Assembly: GCF_020509005.1 (NCBI RefSeq)
Contig: NC_063019.1
Location: forward strand, 2,728,001 to 2,792,000
Direction of reading: 5' to 3'
Source: Fulvia fulva
Taxonomy: Eukaryota > Ascomycota > Dothideomycetes > Mycosphaerellales > Mycosphaerellaceae
DNA: 64,000 nt
Position 1 is the stretch's first letter. Each line of letters begins with the position of its first letter. Positions 54,167 to 64,000 of this stretch are shown piece after piece. Below the pieces are notes generated by a model. That model saw only the letters and a program-made list of their open reading frames with translations. It searched no databases and was not told the origin of the DNA. The position numbers and the translations under genes were made by a program.

Positions 54167-55364
54167 CTCAGACCCCGGGACCAGAGTGCGCATGATCATG
54201 CTGCCGAGGCTTTTTCCGATTAGTCTCGATGTCGTTGTGCAAACTCCGTCACCGCAACGGCCTTTACATCCGGATCCGCAGACGCAGCCAACCCTTTATT
54301 GATCGACCTCACCATCTGCGCGGCCTTCATCGAGTCCATCGGTCCCTTCGCGAAGACATCGGCGTCAGCTGCAACTTCCACGCTGACAACATCAGTATGC
54401 AAAGCCTGAATGAACTCCTGCACCTCTCCATGCGTCTACGCCGCTTGCAATGTCATCGTCGAGAGTGAAAAGCGCCTTCGCAGCGTACAGATCGTTCACC
54501 ATATTGGACCACTTGAGCTCCGTCTTCCGACGGTTGATGGTACCTTTGGGCGTGACGTCCGGAAACCCGACGAGAGTCACCATGTCCCTGTCGATGCGTC
54601 CATATGTCGGCAGGAGCGCATTCGCTGCTTCAATCCTTGGCCACATGGTGTCGAGTAACCCGGAGACTGGGTTCTTTACCATCCAAACGAGTAATGCAGG
54701 CCGCGTCCTGCCCTGTCCGACTACGAGGACGAAGCAGCCAGGGCTTCGAACCGCTGCTTCAAAAGCGGTAGGATTAATTTTCTCGCCAGTGGAGAAGGTG
54801 AGAATATCGTCCAATCTGCAGTCAAACTTCCACAAGTCTGGCTCTTTAGGATGAGGGGAGAAGACATCTTTGGTCGAGTACTCCTTGGCCTTCGGGTTGC
54901 TGTCAAAGTAGGGTTGTACTGCGTTTGGGACCTTCTCGACCACCAGCTCATGCATACCTTTACTGATCTTGCGGAAAGTTGCACCACTTAGTGGGTGAAA
55001 GCGATGGTATTGCCAATCCACGGGGTCCTTGAGTGGTAGCAGAGGGAGTAGATCTGTTCTCGTGGCGCCAAAGAAATGCAACGTTTCGGCGTTGATACCC
55101 AGCAGTCTGTCGCCGGCGTCCTTTGCCATCGGTCCGCTACCCATGACAATGTACGTGAGATTTTCCAACGTAAGCTCATAGCGAGCATCGGCGCTCATAT
55201 CAGCCAGCAAGGATGGAGCAGCTTGGAGGATGTCAATCTTGTCGAGCAAGTTCAAGCACGTGTCCACCAGCTCGGCCGTTATCGGCAGTCCCGTCGGTGG
55301 CAATACCGTTACAATCTGGTTCAGAATCGGCTTTAGCAAGCTGAAGAACATGCCACCCGCATGC

Positions 55365-55563
55365 CTAAAACGTCACGGTGTCAGCCCATCGTGTCGAGAA
55401 GAGGAACGGAATCGTACAGTCGCAGCAGAGCTAGTAGTCTCGCTCAGCACAGCCATCCTTGGGTCTGCTGCCGTGCATTTTGTCGTGTCCACAAGACGGC
55501 CAAGCAGCTTTGAGACACTGCTAGCTGCACTGCCACTGTGTGTACTCGCTGAGGGTTACTCAC
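55365..55563 (-). repeat. Repeated intron, family 1, copy B
   Basis: 199-nt intron of the NRPS-like gene (gtgagtaa..ttttag). It shares AGTGTCTCAAAGCTGCTT and the following GCCGTCTT with copy A, and AGCTGCTT with copy C. The inverted ends are more diverged: CAGTGGCAGTGCAG near the start and CTGCTGCGACTGT near the end. Confidence 0.8.
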
Positions 55564-55928
55564 CACATTGGCGCTGTAGTAAGGCATCGAACTCCAGCCG
55601 TGAACGGTACACTCGTAATACAGCCAGCATACTCCTCCCCCTGACTTAAATCCTCGTACGCATAGTACGCATGCGGCAAGACCACAGGCTTGGGCGTACC
55701 TGTCGTGCCCGAGGTGTGCAGAACCACAAAAGGCCGGTTCTTCTCCTGCTGGTGCGTTTTCTTGTATAGCACGTGTTCCACAGGCGAAGCATCGAAGAGC
55801 TCCGCCAGCGTAGGCACAACAGCTAACTGTACTCCGCTGGGCTTCACTAGATCTCTCGCTTGCGTGGCAGACTCTTCCGAGCACAGCAGGAGCTGAGTGT
55901 GAGTAGCATGGAGAAGGTCCTTCTGCAC

Positions 55929-56119
55929 CTAAGACATGAGGGAGTCAGTACATCGTGTCGACGACGGCGAGGGCTATGCAGTCGTGGCAGGGCCATAGCT
56001 CAGCATCACCCTATAAGGCTCTGCTATCGTGCGCGATGTCGCGTAGATAAGACGACTAAGCAGCTTTGAGACACTGCAGGCTCCGCCACGACTGCATGGA
56101 CTCCCTAGCGTTTACTCAC
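55929..56119 (-). repeat. Repeated intron, family 1, copy A
   Basis: 191-nt intron of the NRPS-like gene (gtgagtaa..tcttag). TGCAGTCGTGGC near its start and GCCACGACTGCA near its end are perfect inverted repeats of 12 bp. Between them lies the family core AGTGTCTCAAAGCTGCTTAG. The RNA could fold into a long hairpin. Confidence 0.85.
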
Positions 56120-56524
56120 TTCGGCCGGATTATGAGGGGAGGGGAGGAACATCACACATCCCAGCTTCTGCGCGGCCAGGATCAGTGCGATGTAGCGAAT
56201 ATCCGAGGTTCCGAGGTATGCTACCGTGGTTCGAGACTGTGATGGCAACTCGGTGCTGTTTTGAAGCCATTGAGCCGTTCTATTGACGGCATTGGCGAGT
56301 CGCGCGTACGTGACATCTTCGAAGCCATCGTTGGGGTCACTTGTCCTGGGTATTGAGGCGAATACGGTATCTGGTGCGGCCTTTGCAAGTTGATCTATCA
56401 CTGTCGGAAGAAGCCTCTTGCCTCGTGGATGGTCGTCAATCCCCTTCGCCGATGGCTTGGGTCTTCGGATAGCAGTCGTGGCGGGCTGTTGCTCAGCTTT
56501 GCGCTTCCGGAGTGTCGGTGGCAT

Positions 56525-56967
56525 CTTGAAGTCGTATATGCCTTGACGAAGCAGGTCAGTAATCCAAAGTTGAGGTCGTATACGGTCCGTGAAGAGTGGC
56601 TGGTAGCTGTGACGGAGCTCAAGAGGCTACTGCAAGCCTATGCAGGGCAATACAGATCGGCCTGCATGTGTTCCGCTGCCTTAGAACGGTTAGCGTACAG
56701 TTGTTGTTACAAATAGTAAGTCGATCCCCGGACATCGCCTTGAAGGCAGTTGTATCTGAGACCATGGTGAAATAATCGTATGTTGCTACCAGCCCGCATG
56801 TTCCTAGGTTTCGGAACCCCAACGCTTGAACGCTCGACATGAAGGATTGTTGACAGACGATGTGACCGCCTCACTCCGAGAGCAATAGCAACTAGAACCT
56901 GCGTAGAGTGCTCCTGGCAGCTTGGACCTGTTGCATTTGGTCGAGAGCTGCGCGCCCATCGACGCGG
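56525..56967. other. Intergenic, no gene supported
   Basis: About 440 bp between the NRPS-like start and the TRAF stop, both on the minus strand. Nothing recognised. Confidence 0.5.
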
Positions 56968-57807
56968 CTACAATTTGGTCCTACCTTCTTCACTCGTATT
57001 GCGCCTCATAGGCATGCCTTCTCTTCCTGCATTAACGATCCTTGCCGCGCCTCTGACAGCGTTGTTGATAGCAGCTTCAACGCTAGAGCCAGCAGTTGCA
57101 ACATCACTAGGTCCAGCAGCGCCAGGCGTCGAGCCCTGACTTTGCCTTTGCAGTTGTGTAGAGGTCAGCCAGTGCACTTGCCGACTTAGCCCCGCGACCT
57201 GGGCGCCCATATAAGTGATCTCCTCACGTGTCCGCATGTTTTCATTCAGAATCTGCATAGAATGTCGCCCATCGAGCTCCTGCAGAGCCGTGTTCAGTCT
57301 TGACATTTCGTCACGAAGTGACTCGTGCATGGATAGCATGTGGTGCAAGGGCGATGCGTATGGCCCTCCATTTGTGGCTGGAGGCGGAAATGGCGAAGCA
57401 AGGTCAAAGTCCGGGCTGAAGGGCTCCGGTAGGTTGCCAGAACGTGGACCAGGAATGGCAGGTAGTGCTCTGTTAAATGGTGGCCTCGTAGCTTCAGAAA
57501 ACCTTCTACGTTGCTCGACCGGAGATGGTAGAGCATTGCCGTTGGCGTCTAGGCCCAGTTCTGCGGGATCAATTACAGGTGGACTTTCGCCATCTGCAGG
57601 TAGAGCAGTGTCGTGTAGGCCGTGATTTTCGATGAGCGGAATCTGGCTGGGTATCGCGCTGTTCTGATCTGGATCGTCGGCTCTCGGGTATAGAATACTG
57701 TGCATTCGTCCAAATCCACCTTCCAAGACCTCAAGCTTACGATTCATCTGCCTCTGAGCAGCTTCTTGGTCATCAAGCCTCTGCTGCTGTGCAGACAAAA
57801 CAGGCGC

Positions 57808-57968
57808 CTACAAACAGAAAAGTGTCAGCTAGACTCGAGAAGCACGTGTCAGTGGCCTCAGACTGTAGTGTAAGTGGTGGAGAAAGCGCGTCGTGCAGCA
57901 CATATGTCTCGCACGCTCCACTATAGCCCAAGCCACTGGCTAGTGTCTGGTACACTTTAGAAACGTAC
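57808..57968 (-). repeat. Repeated intron, family 2, copy 3 (TRAF intron 2)
   Basis: 161-nt intron (gtacgt..tgtag) whose middle reads CAGTGGCTTGGGCTATAGTGG, then GTGCGAGACATATG and TGCACGACGCGCT, matching the BTB intron at 34.4 kb and the orphan copy at 35.5 kb. Confidence 0.75.
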
Positions 57969-58573
57969 CAACTTTGCCAACGTGCAGCTCTTCGCATGAA
58001 ATTCGGCTTCTCGTCTTTTGCTGCGAGTGTTACATCCTAGAGAGGCGCCGGGACAGGGTATGCTGATAGCAGGACACAGCCGTGTATTATGCTCGGTCAG
58101 CTCCTTAAAGAAGATCTTGGCCTTGCATTGGTCGCATCGTATCTGCCGATCGACACATTTGCTTCGCCAATGTGTTTCGAGGTGGCACCTCAGCATATCC
58201 TCCCGGCAGGCCAGGCAGCTCACGCCATAGTGAAGGCATCCTTGCTTAGCATACTGCCGTTGGACAGGCAATTCACACTGCTCAGTCGGACACTCGACCA
58301 TGGCGTAGCCACAGTATATCGACATGTGGTCTTGCACTTCCCCGCGCTTGACCTGCGATTTGCAACCATGGTCGGCCTTGGGACATTTCACAAGCAGATC
58401 GTCCAGGATGTTACCGAGGATCTTGCTAGTGGATGATCGAGGTCCGAGCTTTGCTGGAGTGCGGCAGGTAGGGCAGTCACCTCGTGGGCCTAGTGGGTTG
58501 TAGTTGGTGTTTGTTGTCCAGGTTTGGCGTATGCAGTCTCGGCAGAAGCAATGATCACATTCATTAAGAACAA

Positions 58574-58740
58574 CCTAAAGATTGCGGTCAGTATAAGACC
58601 AAAGGCAAGGGCTATACTGTCGTGGCGAAGCTAAGAGACTTTCTCAGCTGTAGCTGTCGAGCGGACTGTCGTGTGTGCAAAACGACTAAGCAGCTTCGAG
58701 ACGCTGCTAGCTCCGCCACGACTGCATGTGAATTACTGAC
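58574..58740 (-). repeat. Repeated intron, family 1, copy C (TRAF intron 1)
   Basis: 167-nt intron (gtcagtaa..ctttag). Its start ATGCAGTCGTGGCGGAGC is the same as copy A. The core CGTCTCGAAGCTGCTTAGTCGT differs by few bases, and GCCACGACAGTATAGCCCT near the end matches copy A's GCCACGACTGCATAGCCCT. Confidence 0.85.
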
Positions 58741-59202
58741 CGGATCCACGAAAGGGCAGCGACATATAGGGCACATCAAATTGTCATCATATTCGGTGAC
58801 ATAGTCCAGCATTCGCAAATCGACCGGTGGGTTGAGGTTCTGTGATCGTGCCTTGGCCTGTAAGAAATTGCGCTCTTCCATCGTCCTGCGCTTTTCGAGT
58901 CGCTCCATTCCACGAGTCAATGTTGTAGTGCCGGAAGCTGTGCCATCGGCCTGGCGTGTGCTGGAGTGGCTGCGCTGGACCGACGCGCTTCGTTCGGTTT
59001 CATATGGATTGACGGCCAGGACATCGTTTGTCGAGCTCCCTCTCCGGTGCAGTGACCAGGGCGAAGGGTTCGAAGCGCTGTTGCGATTACTCCGAAAGAA
59101 GTTGGATGGAGAGCGTGACATGTTGACGAGCCGTGTGGTCTGCTGCAATTGCCCGGTACTCGCTTCTGCAAAGACGCGGTCGGTGGATCCAGATTCGCTC
59201 AA

Positions 59203-59837
59203 GATACAGAGCCGGGGACGAAGCGTAGAAGGAGCAACTGAAGTCTCCGAGAGAAAACGAGATGTTATAGCGTGCGTGGCCCACGCAGCACCGCAGAGAA
59301 GGAGGCTATGTTTGAGATGCGACCCTTACAACTCATGCGGGCTGGGTTCAGGGTGTGTTGAGAGGCCGTGGAGGCTCACCGACCTCGAAGCGTTCGCGTC
59401 TCGAATTGAATCGGTCCCTCTCGGCTAGTTCTAGTTGCAGGGAGCCAGACGTTCCAGCGCCAGAATCCGTATTCTATAGCCAGATCCCAGGGGCAGATTC
59501 TAGAGACCAGGGTATGTCGTCCTTCCAGCGATGTGAAGCATGTGATGAGGCTGTGAAACACCCGACATGTAGTAAATGAAAGTGGCATACGTCTTGCTCG
59601 TGCAGTACGCCAGTTACGCCACAGACGGAACGCCTGGTTTCGGAAGAGAGCACGTGCGCCATCCGTTGTTCCGACCGTCTGCGGATCGACAGCGACATGG
59701 ATGACAGCTGACAGCCGATTCAGTATAGAAAGACAATGCTGGGGCATACAGCAAGCCACCCAGATCACATCTCCGCAATAGAACTAGTATCGGGAGCCAG
59801 GGCCACGACTCCATCTTGCGACGCACAAACAACCACC
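59203..59837. other. Divergent promoter region
   Basis: About 630 bp between the TRAF and Syn8 starts. The TRAF frame is open slightly upstream of the chosen ATG. No other gene was seen. Confidence 0.45.
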
Positions 59838-60626
59838 ATGTCGGCGACAACACCCAACCAGCTCTTCCTGCTTGCCGACCACCTCAAACTCTCACTGCTC
59901 GAACGACAACGCGCCATATCCCTCAACCTCCAACCAACCAAACAAGACGCCTCAATAACACCATCTCTCACCCAACTGCAAGCCGGCATCGACAGACTCG
60001 CAGCACAACAGGACGACCTTGGCACAGCCAACCATTCCACCTCAGAACTGTCGCGAATACGGAAACAATATGCCGAACTCTACGCGCAATTCCACGGCAC
60101 AACGCCTCCCTCAGTCTCGACAACACACCCCAACGACCCCGCCCCAGAACAAGACTTCGCGCACGCACGTTCCCACCCCACCAAATCCCCACGCAACAAA
60201 ACCGTCCGCTTCCGCGACAACCCCAACGACGAAGACGACGACGACTCCGCAAACCGCGCCGCCCTATGCCAAGATCAGCAACGATATCGCGACGAGCCGG
60301 AAGCGCCGGATCAGAGTAATCTCGATAATGTCCAGATCCATGCCTACCACACGCAAGTTCTGCGCGAACAGGACGAGCAGCTGGAAACACTAGGACAGAG
60401 CATAGGGAGGCAGCGAGTGCTCGGTGAGCAGATGGGTATGGAGATTGATGATCAGAATGCGCTGCTGGATGATGTGGAGAGGGGCGTGGATAGGCATAGT
60501 AATACGCTGGGCGGAGCGCAGAAGAGGTTGGGACATATTAGTCGGAAGGCGAAGGATAATTGGAATTGGATTACGATTACGACTTTGATTGTTATATTGC
60601 TGTTGTTGATTATTGTGTTGAAGTAG
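59838..60626 (+). CDS. SYN8: Qc-SNARE of the Syn8 / syntaxin-8 type
   Basis: Intronless, 262 residues. The N-terminal half is helical (LADHLKLSLLERQRAISLNL). A basic-acidic linker (KTVRFRDNPNDEDDDD) leads to the SNARE motif, about residues 175-235: REQDEQLETLGQSIGRQRVLGEQ, with the zero-layer Gln in QMGMEIDDQNALLDD, then VDRHSNTLGGAQKRL. A C-terminal membrane anchor (WITITTLIVILLLLIIVL) ends at LK, giving a tail-anchored protein. Syn8 proteins act in fusion at endosomes and the vacuole. The frame is open upstream to 59736; the ATG used matches relatives. The third positions shift from C-rich at the start to T-rich at the end of the gene. Confidence 0.87.
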   Translation: MSATTPNQLFLLADHLKLSLLERQRAISLNLQPTKQDASITPSLTQLQAGIDRLAAQQDDLGTANHSTSELSRIRKQYAELYAQFHGTTPPSVSTTHPNDPAPEQDFAHARSHPTKSPRNKTVRFRDNPNDEDDDDSANRAALCQDQQRYRDEPEAPDQSNLDNVQIHAYHTQVLREQDEQLETLGQSIGRQRVLGEQMGMEIDDQNALLDDVERGVDRHSNTLGGAQKRLGHISRKAKDNWNWITITTLIVILLLLIIVLK

Positions 60627-61219
60627 GAATTGAGCGGGGGGTAATGGATCATGATGTGATGAAGAGCGTGGAATGGCATATTGAGCGACTTGTACAGGTA
60701 TAGATCATGCATGCATGAGGGCACACTCAGCCTCACGGACTTGAAAACATCGCGCTCAGTCGCCTACAGTCTCCAGCTACTGCCTTCACGCGTGACACAC
60801 AGGAGGAATAGCGGCGTTCTACGGCTACGGTAATGAGGACAGGATGCATGCAGTCGCTCGGGTGGTATGCCTGGGAAATGCAGAGACAGCCCCATGGCAT
60901 CCGACGCAGCGACGCTCACAGTCCCACAAGATGCAGCACTACACGACTGCCACAACACATAAACAGAATAGCACAACACCAACGGTCGGCTTAAGCACCT
61001 GCAGAGCTCTCCATATCCTCTACGTCATATCGACTCCACCATACCAGAACCAAAAGCTATCGTATCTCTCTCAAGCGCATCCTTACGGCCGACATTGCCG
61101 CATATCAATTCCACTGAGAAGGCGAGAACTGAAGTCCAACATATAGGAACCACCAGCACACATCCAAACTTCTATTACGAATTACCATTCCACACCAAAC
61201 ACCAAAGCCAGTAGAGAAA
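60627..61219. other. Intergenic, no gene supported
   Basis: About 590 bp upstream of the SDR gene, with its promoter. No repeat or RNA gene recognised. Confidence 0.5.
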
Positions 61220-62177
61220 ATGTATCTCGGCCTCGACAAGAAAGTCGTGCTCGTCACAGGTATCTTCCCATCCATCAACTCTACCTTAACCCACTGCTAA
61301 TCCAACCCATCCCAGGCGGCACAAAGGGCATAGGCCGCTCCATAGTCCAATCCTTCCTCCGCGAAGGCGCAACAGTCCACTTCTGCTCCCGGACAAAAGC
61401 AGACGTCGAAGCCGCCGGGGAGAAATACGCCAAAGCCTTCCCGGACGCCAAAGCCATCGGCTCCGTCGTCGACGTCTCCAGCCAGAACCAGATCATGTCC
61501 TGGGTCGAGGGCGTGGCGAAGGAGAGTAGTAGGATTGATGTTGTGGTGGCGAATGTTAGTGCGTTGAGTATTGGGCAGGTATGGTCATGTTTGTGTCAAT
61601 GAAGGTGATGTTCAACGTCTAGGTTGGGCTGATTGGTTTGGTGTAGGATACTCTGGAGTTCTGGAATAACGCGTATGCGACGGATATGATGGGGACGTAT
61701 CATTTGATCCAGCAAGCTCTGCCGCATTTGGAGAAGACGAAGGGGAATATCATCAGTATCAACTCCGTTTCCGGTCGGGATGTAGACATGGCTGCGCCGG
61801 GAGCTTATGGTGCCATGAAGGCGGCGTTGACGCACTATATTGCTCAACTGGCACATACCTTGGCGCCAAAGGTAAGCCGTCCTCGCACCCGGATAGACAT
61901 ACGTGTGCAAGGTGCTGACTTCTTTTGTTTGTAGGGCGTACGAGCCAACTCCGTCAGTCCGGGCAACATCTACATCGAAGACGGTGTCTGGGGTAATGTT
62001 GAGCGGAATATGCCGGATTTGTTTAAGAGTCAGATGAGCTTGAACCCGATGGGGAGGATGGGGAAGCCGGAGGAGATTGCGGATACGGTGGTGTTTGTGG
62101 CGAGTTCGAAGGCGAGTTTCATGAGTGGTTCGAATGTGCTTGTTGATGGGGCGCTGTGTACCGGTGTGCAGTTTTAG
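61220..62177 (+). CDS. Classical short-chain dehydrogenase/reductase
   Basis: Four exons: 61220-61259, 61316-61578, 61647-61871 and 61935-62177, giving 256 residues. The first intron splits the cofactor motif TGGTKGIGR (VLVTG | GTKGIG). Other motifs are the catalytic Ser in SINSVSGRD, Tyr-x3-Lys in AYGAMKAAL, NAN-type VVANVS in place of NNAG, and the PG loop in SVSPGNIYIEDGVW. The ending GSNVLVDGALCTGVQF is typical of fungal SDRs of unknown substrate. The tripeptide end V-Q-F does not match a peroxisomal signal. No neighbour suggests a pathway. Confidence 0.87.
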
Positions 62178-62637
62178 AGGACTTGGGATAGTTCAGTATC
62201 TTGAAGCTGTTCATGTACATATGGTGGCAGGCAGTCAATGTCCAAGCTGTCCATACTTGCCAGAGTTCGGGGACTGCTGTGACGAGCCACTCGAAAACCA
62301 GACACCTAGAGTGGATCACACAGCGGTCATCGTTGCGAGCATCACAGCAATGTGTTTGCGCGCGCCGTGCGTTCGCTTGGCCCTACTCGACGGTACCGGG
62401 TGTTGGGGCTGAAGTGGGGAGCTGCAGAGCGGCTGCTGCGGAGGTCGATTCACGCTACGCACTGGATGCCTGAGATGCGTCGTAGGGCGTGCTATTGGTG
62501 CTGGTAGGCCTAGCTGAAGAACAACTCGCCAGGTTGTTCAATAAACGTCGGGCTGATAAAAGAAGTGCTGCCCAGGCTCCGAAAGAATTACGATTCATTG
62601 CCGCATCCTTTTCTCCCATCTGGGTCGTACAATCATC
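62178..62637. other. Intergenic, no gene supported
   Basis: About 460 bp between the SDR and GNAT genes, both on the plus strand. Nothing recognised. Confidence 0.5.
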
Positions 62638-63780
62638 ATGGCGGCAGCTCCTGGTCCTATCCTCTGGTCAAACAATGAGTACGAGATCCGACCAGCGAAG
62701 AATACAGATGAGTTCAGAGACTGGTGGTGGAGTTCGATGCAGACACTTGGCTGGGTAAAGTCGGAATCCGCAGTGCGTCCAACACGAAGGAGCTGAGTCC
62801 GTTGCAGGGCGTTGGCTACTATGATCTCGATACCCTCATGAACCCATCCATCGGGTACGTGATGTTGCTGCTTATCGAAAAGTCCTCTGGGAAGCCAGTC
62901 GGTCATGTAAGCGCTGTGATCAACACGAAGTCGACAGGCTGGGTGTCGATGTTCGTGATCGACGAGAAGCATCGTGGAAAAGGTCTTGGGAGGAAACTTT
63001 TAAAAGCAGCGGAGGCAGACTTTGACCGATGTGGGACCAAGATCAGAGGGCTTGATGGTGTTGCTGAACAGAAGCCAACGTGTAAGAGATTGCGAGTCTG
63101 GAACGTGACTGCAGACTGACACTTCTGTAGACGAGCGCAGGAAATTTGTGTCCTCTCCTCTTGGCAAAGTCAAGCAACTGGTACGACCGTCGGTAGCAAA
63201 AGTCCCCATAGCAGAGTCGAGCCCATCCGGCGGTTTGATCAACATTTGCAAGGTGCCTCGGAGTCTGCTCGCCCAGTCCGACGAGGTTAATACCGGCTTT
63301 CGACGCCCAGCCTTGTGGTCGGACGAGCACCTCTTCAATCGCAAAGATATCCACGGGGTCGCACTAGTGACGAGGGAAGATCCAGCCGATCTCGAAGACC
63401 TGCGCGCATGGGCCGTGGCTCGACGATACGCCGGCGGCATCAAGATAGGACCGGTTTATGCTTCCGATAAAGAGTCTGCCAAGGCCGTGCTGACCGCCAC
63501 GATGAAGTTAGCAACACCAGAGGCTATCAAGCAGGTCGAAATGCCGAACTCTGCTTCGAATAGATGGTCGATAGCTGAAGTTACCAACGAGGCAAGCCTT
63601 GCAGCAGAAGTCTGGGGTGGAAACAGTGAAGCCGTCGAGCTGTTCGAGGAGCTCGGATGGGTGTCTGCCGGGTATGAGTACTACCGCATGTGGCATGACG
63701 GAAAAGCTCCAGTAGCGCAGAGTGCAGGAGGCGCTTCCCTACGAGGTGCTTATGCTATGTTTGATGCAGCGACTGGCTAG
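62638..63780 (+). CDS. GNAT N-acetyltransferase with YitH-like C-terminal domain
   Basis: Exons 62638-62754, 62808-63081 and 63131-63780, giving 346 residues; introns start gtaaag and gtaaga. The N-terminal GNAT fold has the EIRPAKNTDEFRDWW start, then GHVSAVINTKSTGWVSMFVI and the acetyl-CoA loop DEKHRGKGLGRKLL (the R-G-x-G-x-G/A signature). The second half (DVHGVALVTREDP-like strand KDIHGVALVTRED, then GGIKIGPVYASDKESAKAVL and FEELGWVSAGYEYYRMWHDG) matches the second domain of YitH-type acetyltransferases. The substrate is unknown; relatives in bacteria include small-molecule acetyltransferases. No signal peptide. The short intron 1 was chosen because it joins TLGW to GVGYYDLD in frame. Confidence 0.85.
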
Positions 63781-64000
63781 CTTGAACTGTTCGGCCATGA
63801 ATAGCATTTTGCAAAGCTCGTGTGGTCCGAGACTAGCCGCGGACTCTGTCAAGTTCATCGTTGACTGTGCTGATGCAGGCTTCGGTGCCCCTCAAGAATG
63901 AAGATGTGCTTCCCATGCGAGAGGACAGGCCGAAAGTTCGAAAAGTGACGGGCTGTTCGAGCTGTTCACTCCGACTGTATACTGCTGGGAAGCGCAGGTT

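Larger units (their letters stand above)
53270..56524 (-). pseudogene. NRPS-like adenylating reductase, broken and fused to another gene
   Basis: Exons 56524-56120, 55928-55564 and 55364 onward encode an AMP-binding domain: TVAYLGTSDIRYIALILAAQ, the P-loop-like LHTSGTTGTPKPVVLPH, FFGATRTDLLPLLP and DDILTFSTGEKINP. A carrier domain follows (DVFAKGPMDSMKA, with the attachment Ser) and then the start of a thioester-reductase domain (VLLTGSTGTLGSHLLHKLL, IHNAWPVHF, LVSISSMSAV). The frame shifts near 54425 between adenylation and carrier domains and again between carrier and reductase (near 54200). The reductase stops after about 120 residues and runs into unrelated sequence (IILACKQTHAEALTLYYSRS, LIKEIRVWDS) typical of a different dothideomycete family. 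Intact relatives reduce carboxylic acids to aldehydes or alcohols. Both introns are repeated elements. Confidence 0.7.
56968..59202 (-). pseudogene. RING/TRAF-type zinc-finger protein with a one-base frame break
   Basis: Exons 59202-58741, 58573-57969 and 57807-56968. Exon 1 has a Ser/Arg-rich N-terminus and the first half of a RING (MCPICRCPFVDP). Exon 2 has the second half (CDHCFCRDCI, DCPTCR) and TRAF-type fingers (KCPKADHGCKSQVKRGEVQDH, CRFHLETHW-like and CPGASLGC blocks). Exon 3 is a coiled coil and a disordered, Pro-rich tail. The splice at the end of the repeated intron joins exon 1 to GTTGTTCTTAATGA before the TGT of CDHC, which is one base short: the RING frame carries on only if a base is missing near 58558. 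No other acceptor fixes it. A recent deletion or a sequence error are both possible. Intact proteins would be cytosolic E3-like adaptors. Confidence 0.7.

Overview
This is a nuclear window from a filamentous ascomycete, most likely a dothideomycete of the Capnodiales / Mycosphaerellaceae type (inference). The support is: short GT..AG introns of about 50-100 nt, many with CTAAC or CTGAC branch sites close to the 3' splice site; fungal-only families (She9/Mdm33, Dbp4, Hal2, Asi-type RING ligase, GPR1/FUN34, Syn8, fungal BTB and F-box families); and near-identical introns that look like introner-like elements, which have been described in dothideomycetes. Splice sites were placed by eye from reading frame and conserved protein sequence.

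Layout. 1-20 kb is a conventional gene-rich stretch: She9 (cut by the left edge), a HAD phosphatase, mitochondrial ribosomal protein S12, an MBOAT/wax-synthase-like membrane protein, an Argonaute with an in-frame TGA, the DEAD-box helicase Dbp4, a DNAJC8-like J-protein, a hypothetical protein with a CaaX-like end, elongin C, a bZIP factor, an atypical SDR and the Hal2 nucleotidase. 20-31 kb is gene-poor accessory sequence: degenerate copies of unrecognised gene families, a broken F-box gene, a broken galactose/glyoxal oxidase, and an apparently intact MFS transporter. 31-48.5 kb is again gene-rich: RING membrane ligase, BTB protein, GDSL esterase, GPR1/FUN34 transporter, a large Asn/Gly-rich disordered protein, tRNA(Ile)-lysidine synthetase, a mitochondrial coiled-coil protein, an SDR and an alkaline ceramidase with a 13-nt exon. 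48.5-51.2 kb holds no gene I can support. 51-64 kb has a seven-helix membrane protein, a broken NRPS-like reductase fused to an unrelated gene fragment, a RING/TRAF gene with a one-base frame break, the SNARE Syn8, an SDR and a GNAT acetyltransferase.

Main observations. (1) Two sequence families of introns recur in unrelated genes: three copies of one family in the NRPS-like and TRAF genes, and two introns plus one orphan copy of another in the BTB gene, the TRAF gene and beside the GDSL esterase. Both families have an intron in the same TRAF gene. (2) Argonaute is complete in one frame over about 1,330 codons except for a single TGA at the start of the L2/MID region. (3) 20-28 kb carries a tandemly duplicated unknown domain and two copies of a second unknown domain. 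(4) Most internal stops in the broken genes could have come from C-to-T changes (CAA, CAG or CGA), a pattern compatible with RIP or deamination, though this is inferred from single copies.

There is no sign of operons, CRISPR or prokaryotic features. Neighbouring genes look functionally unrelated.
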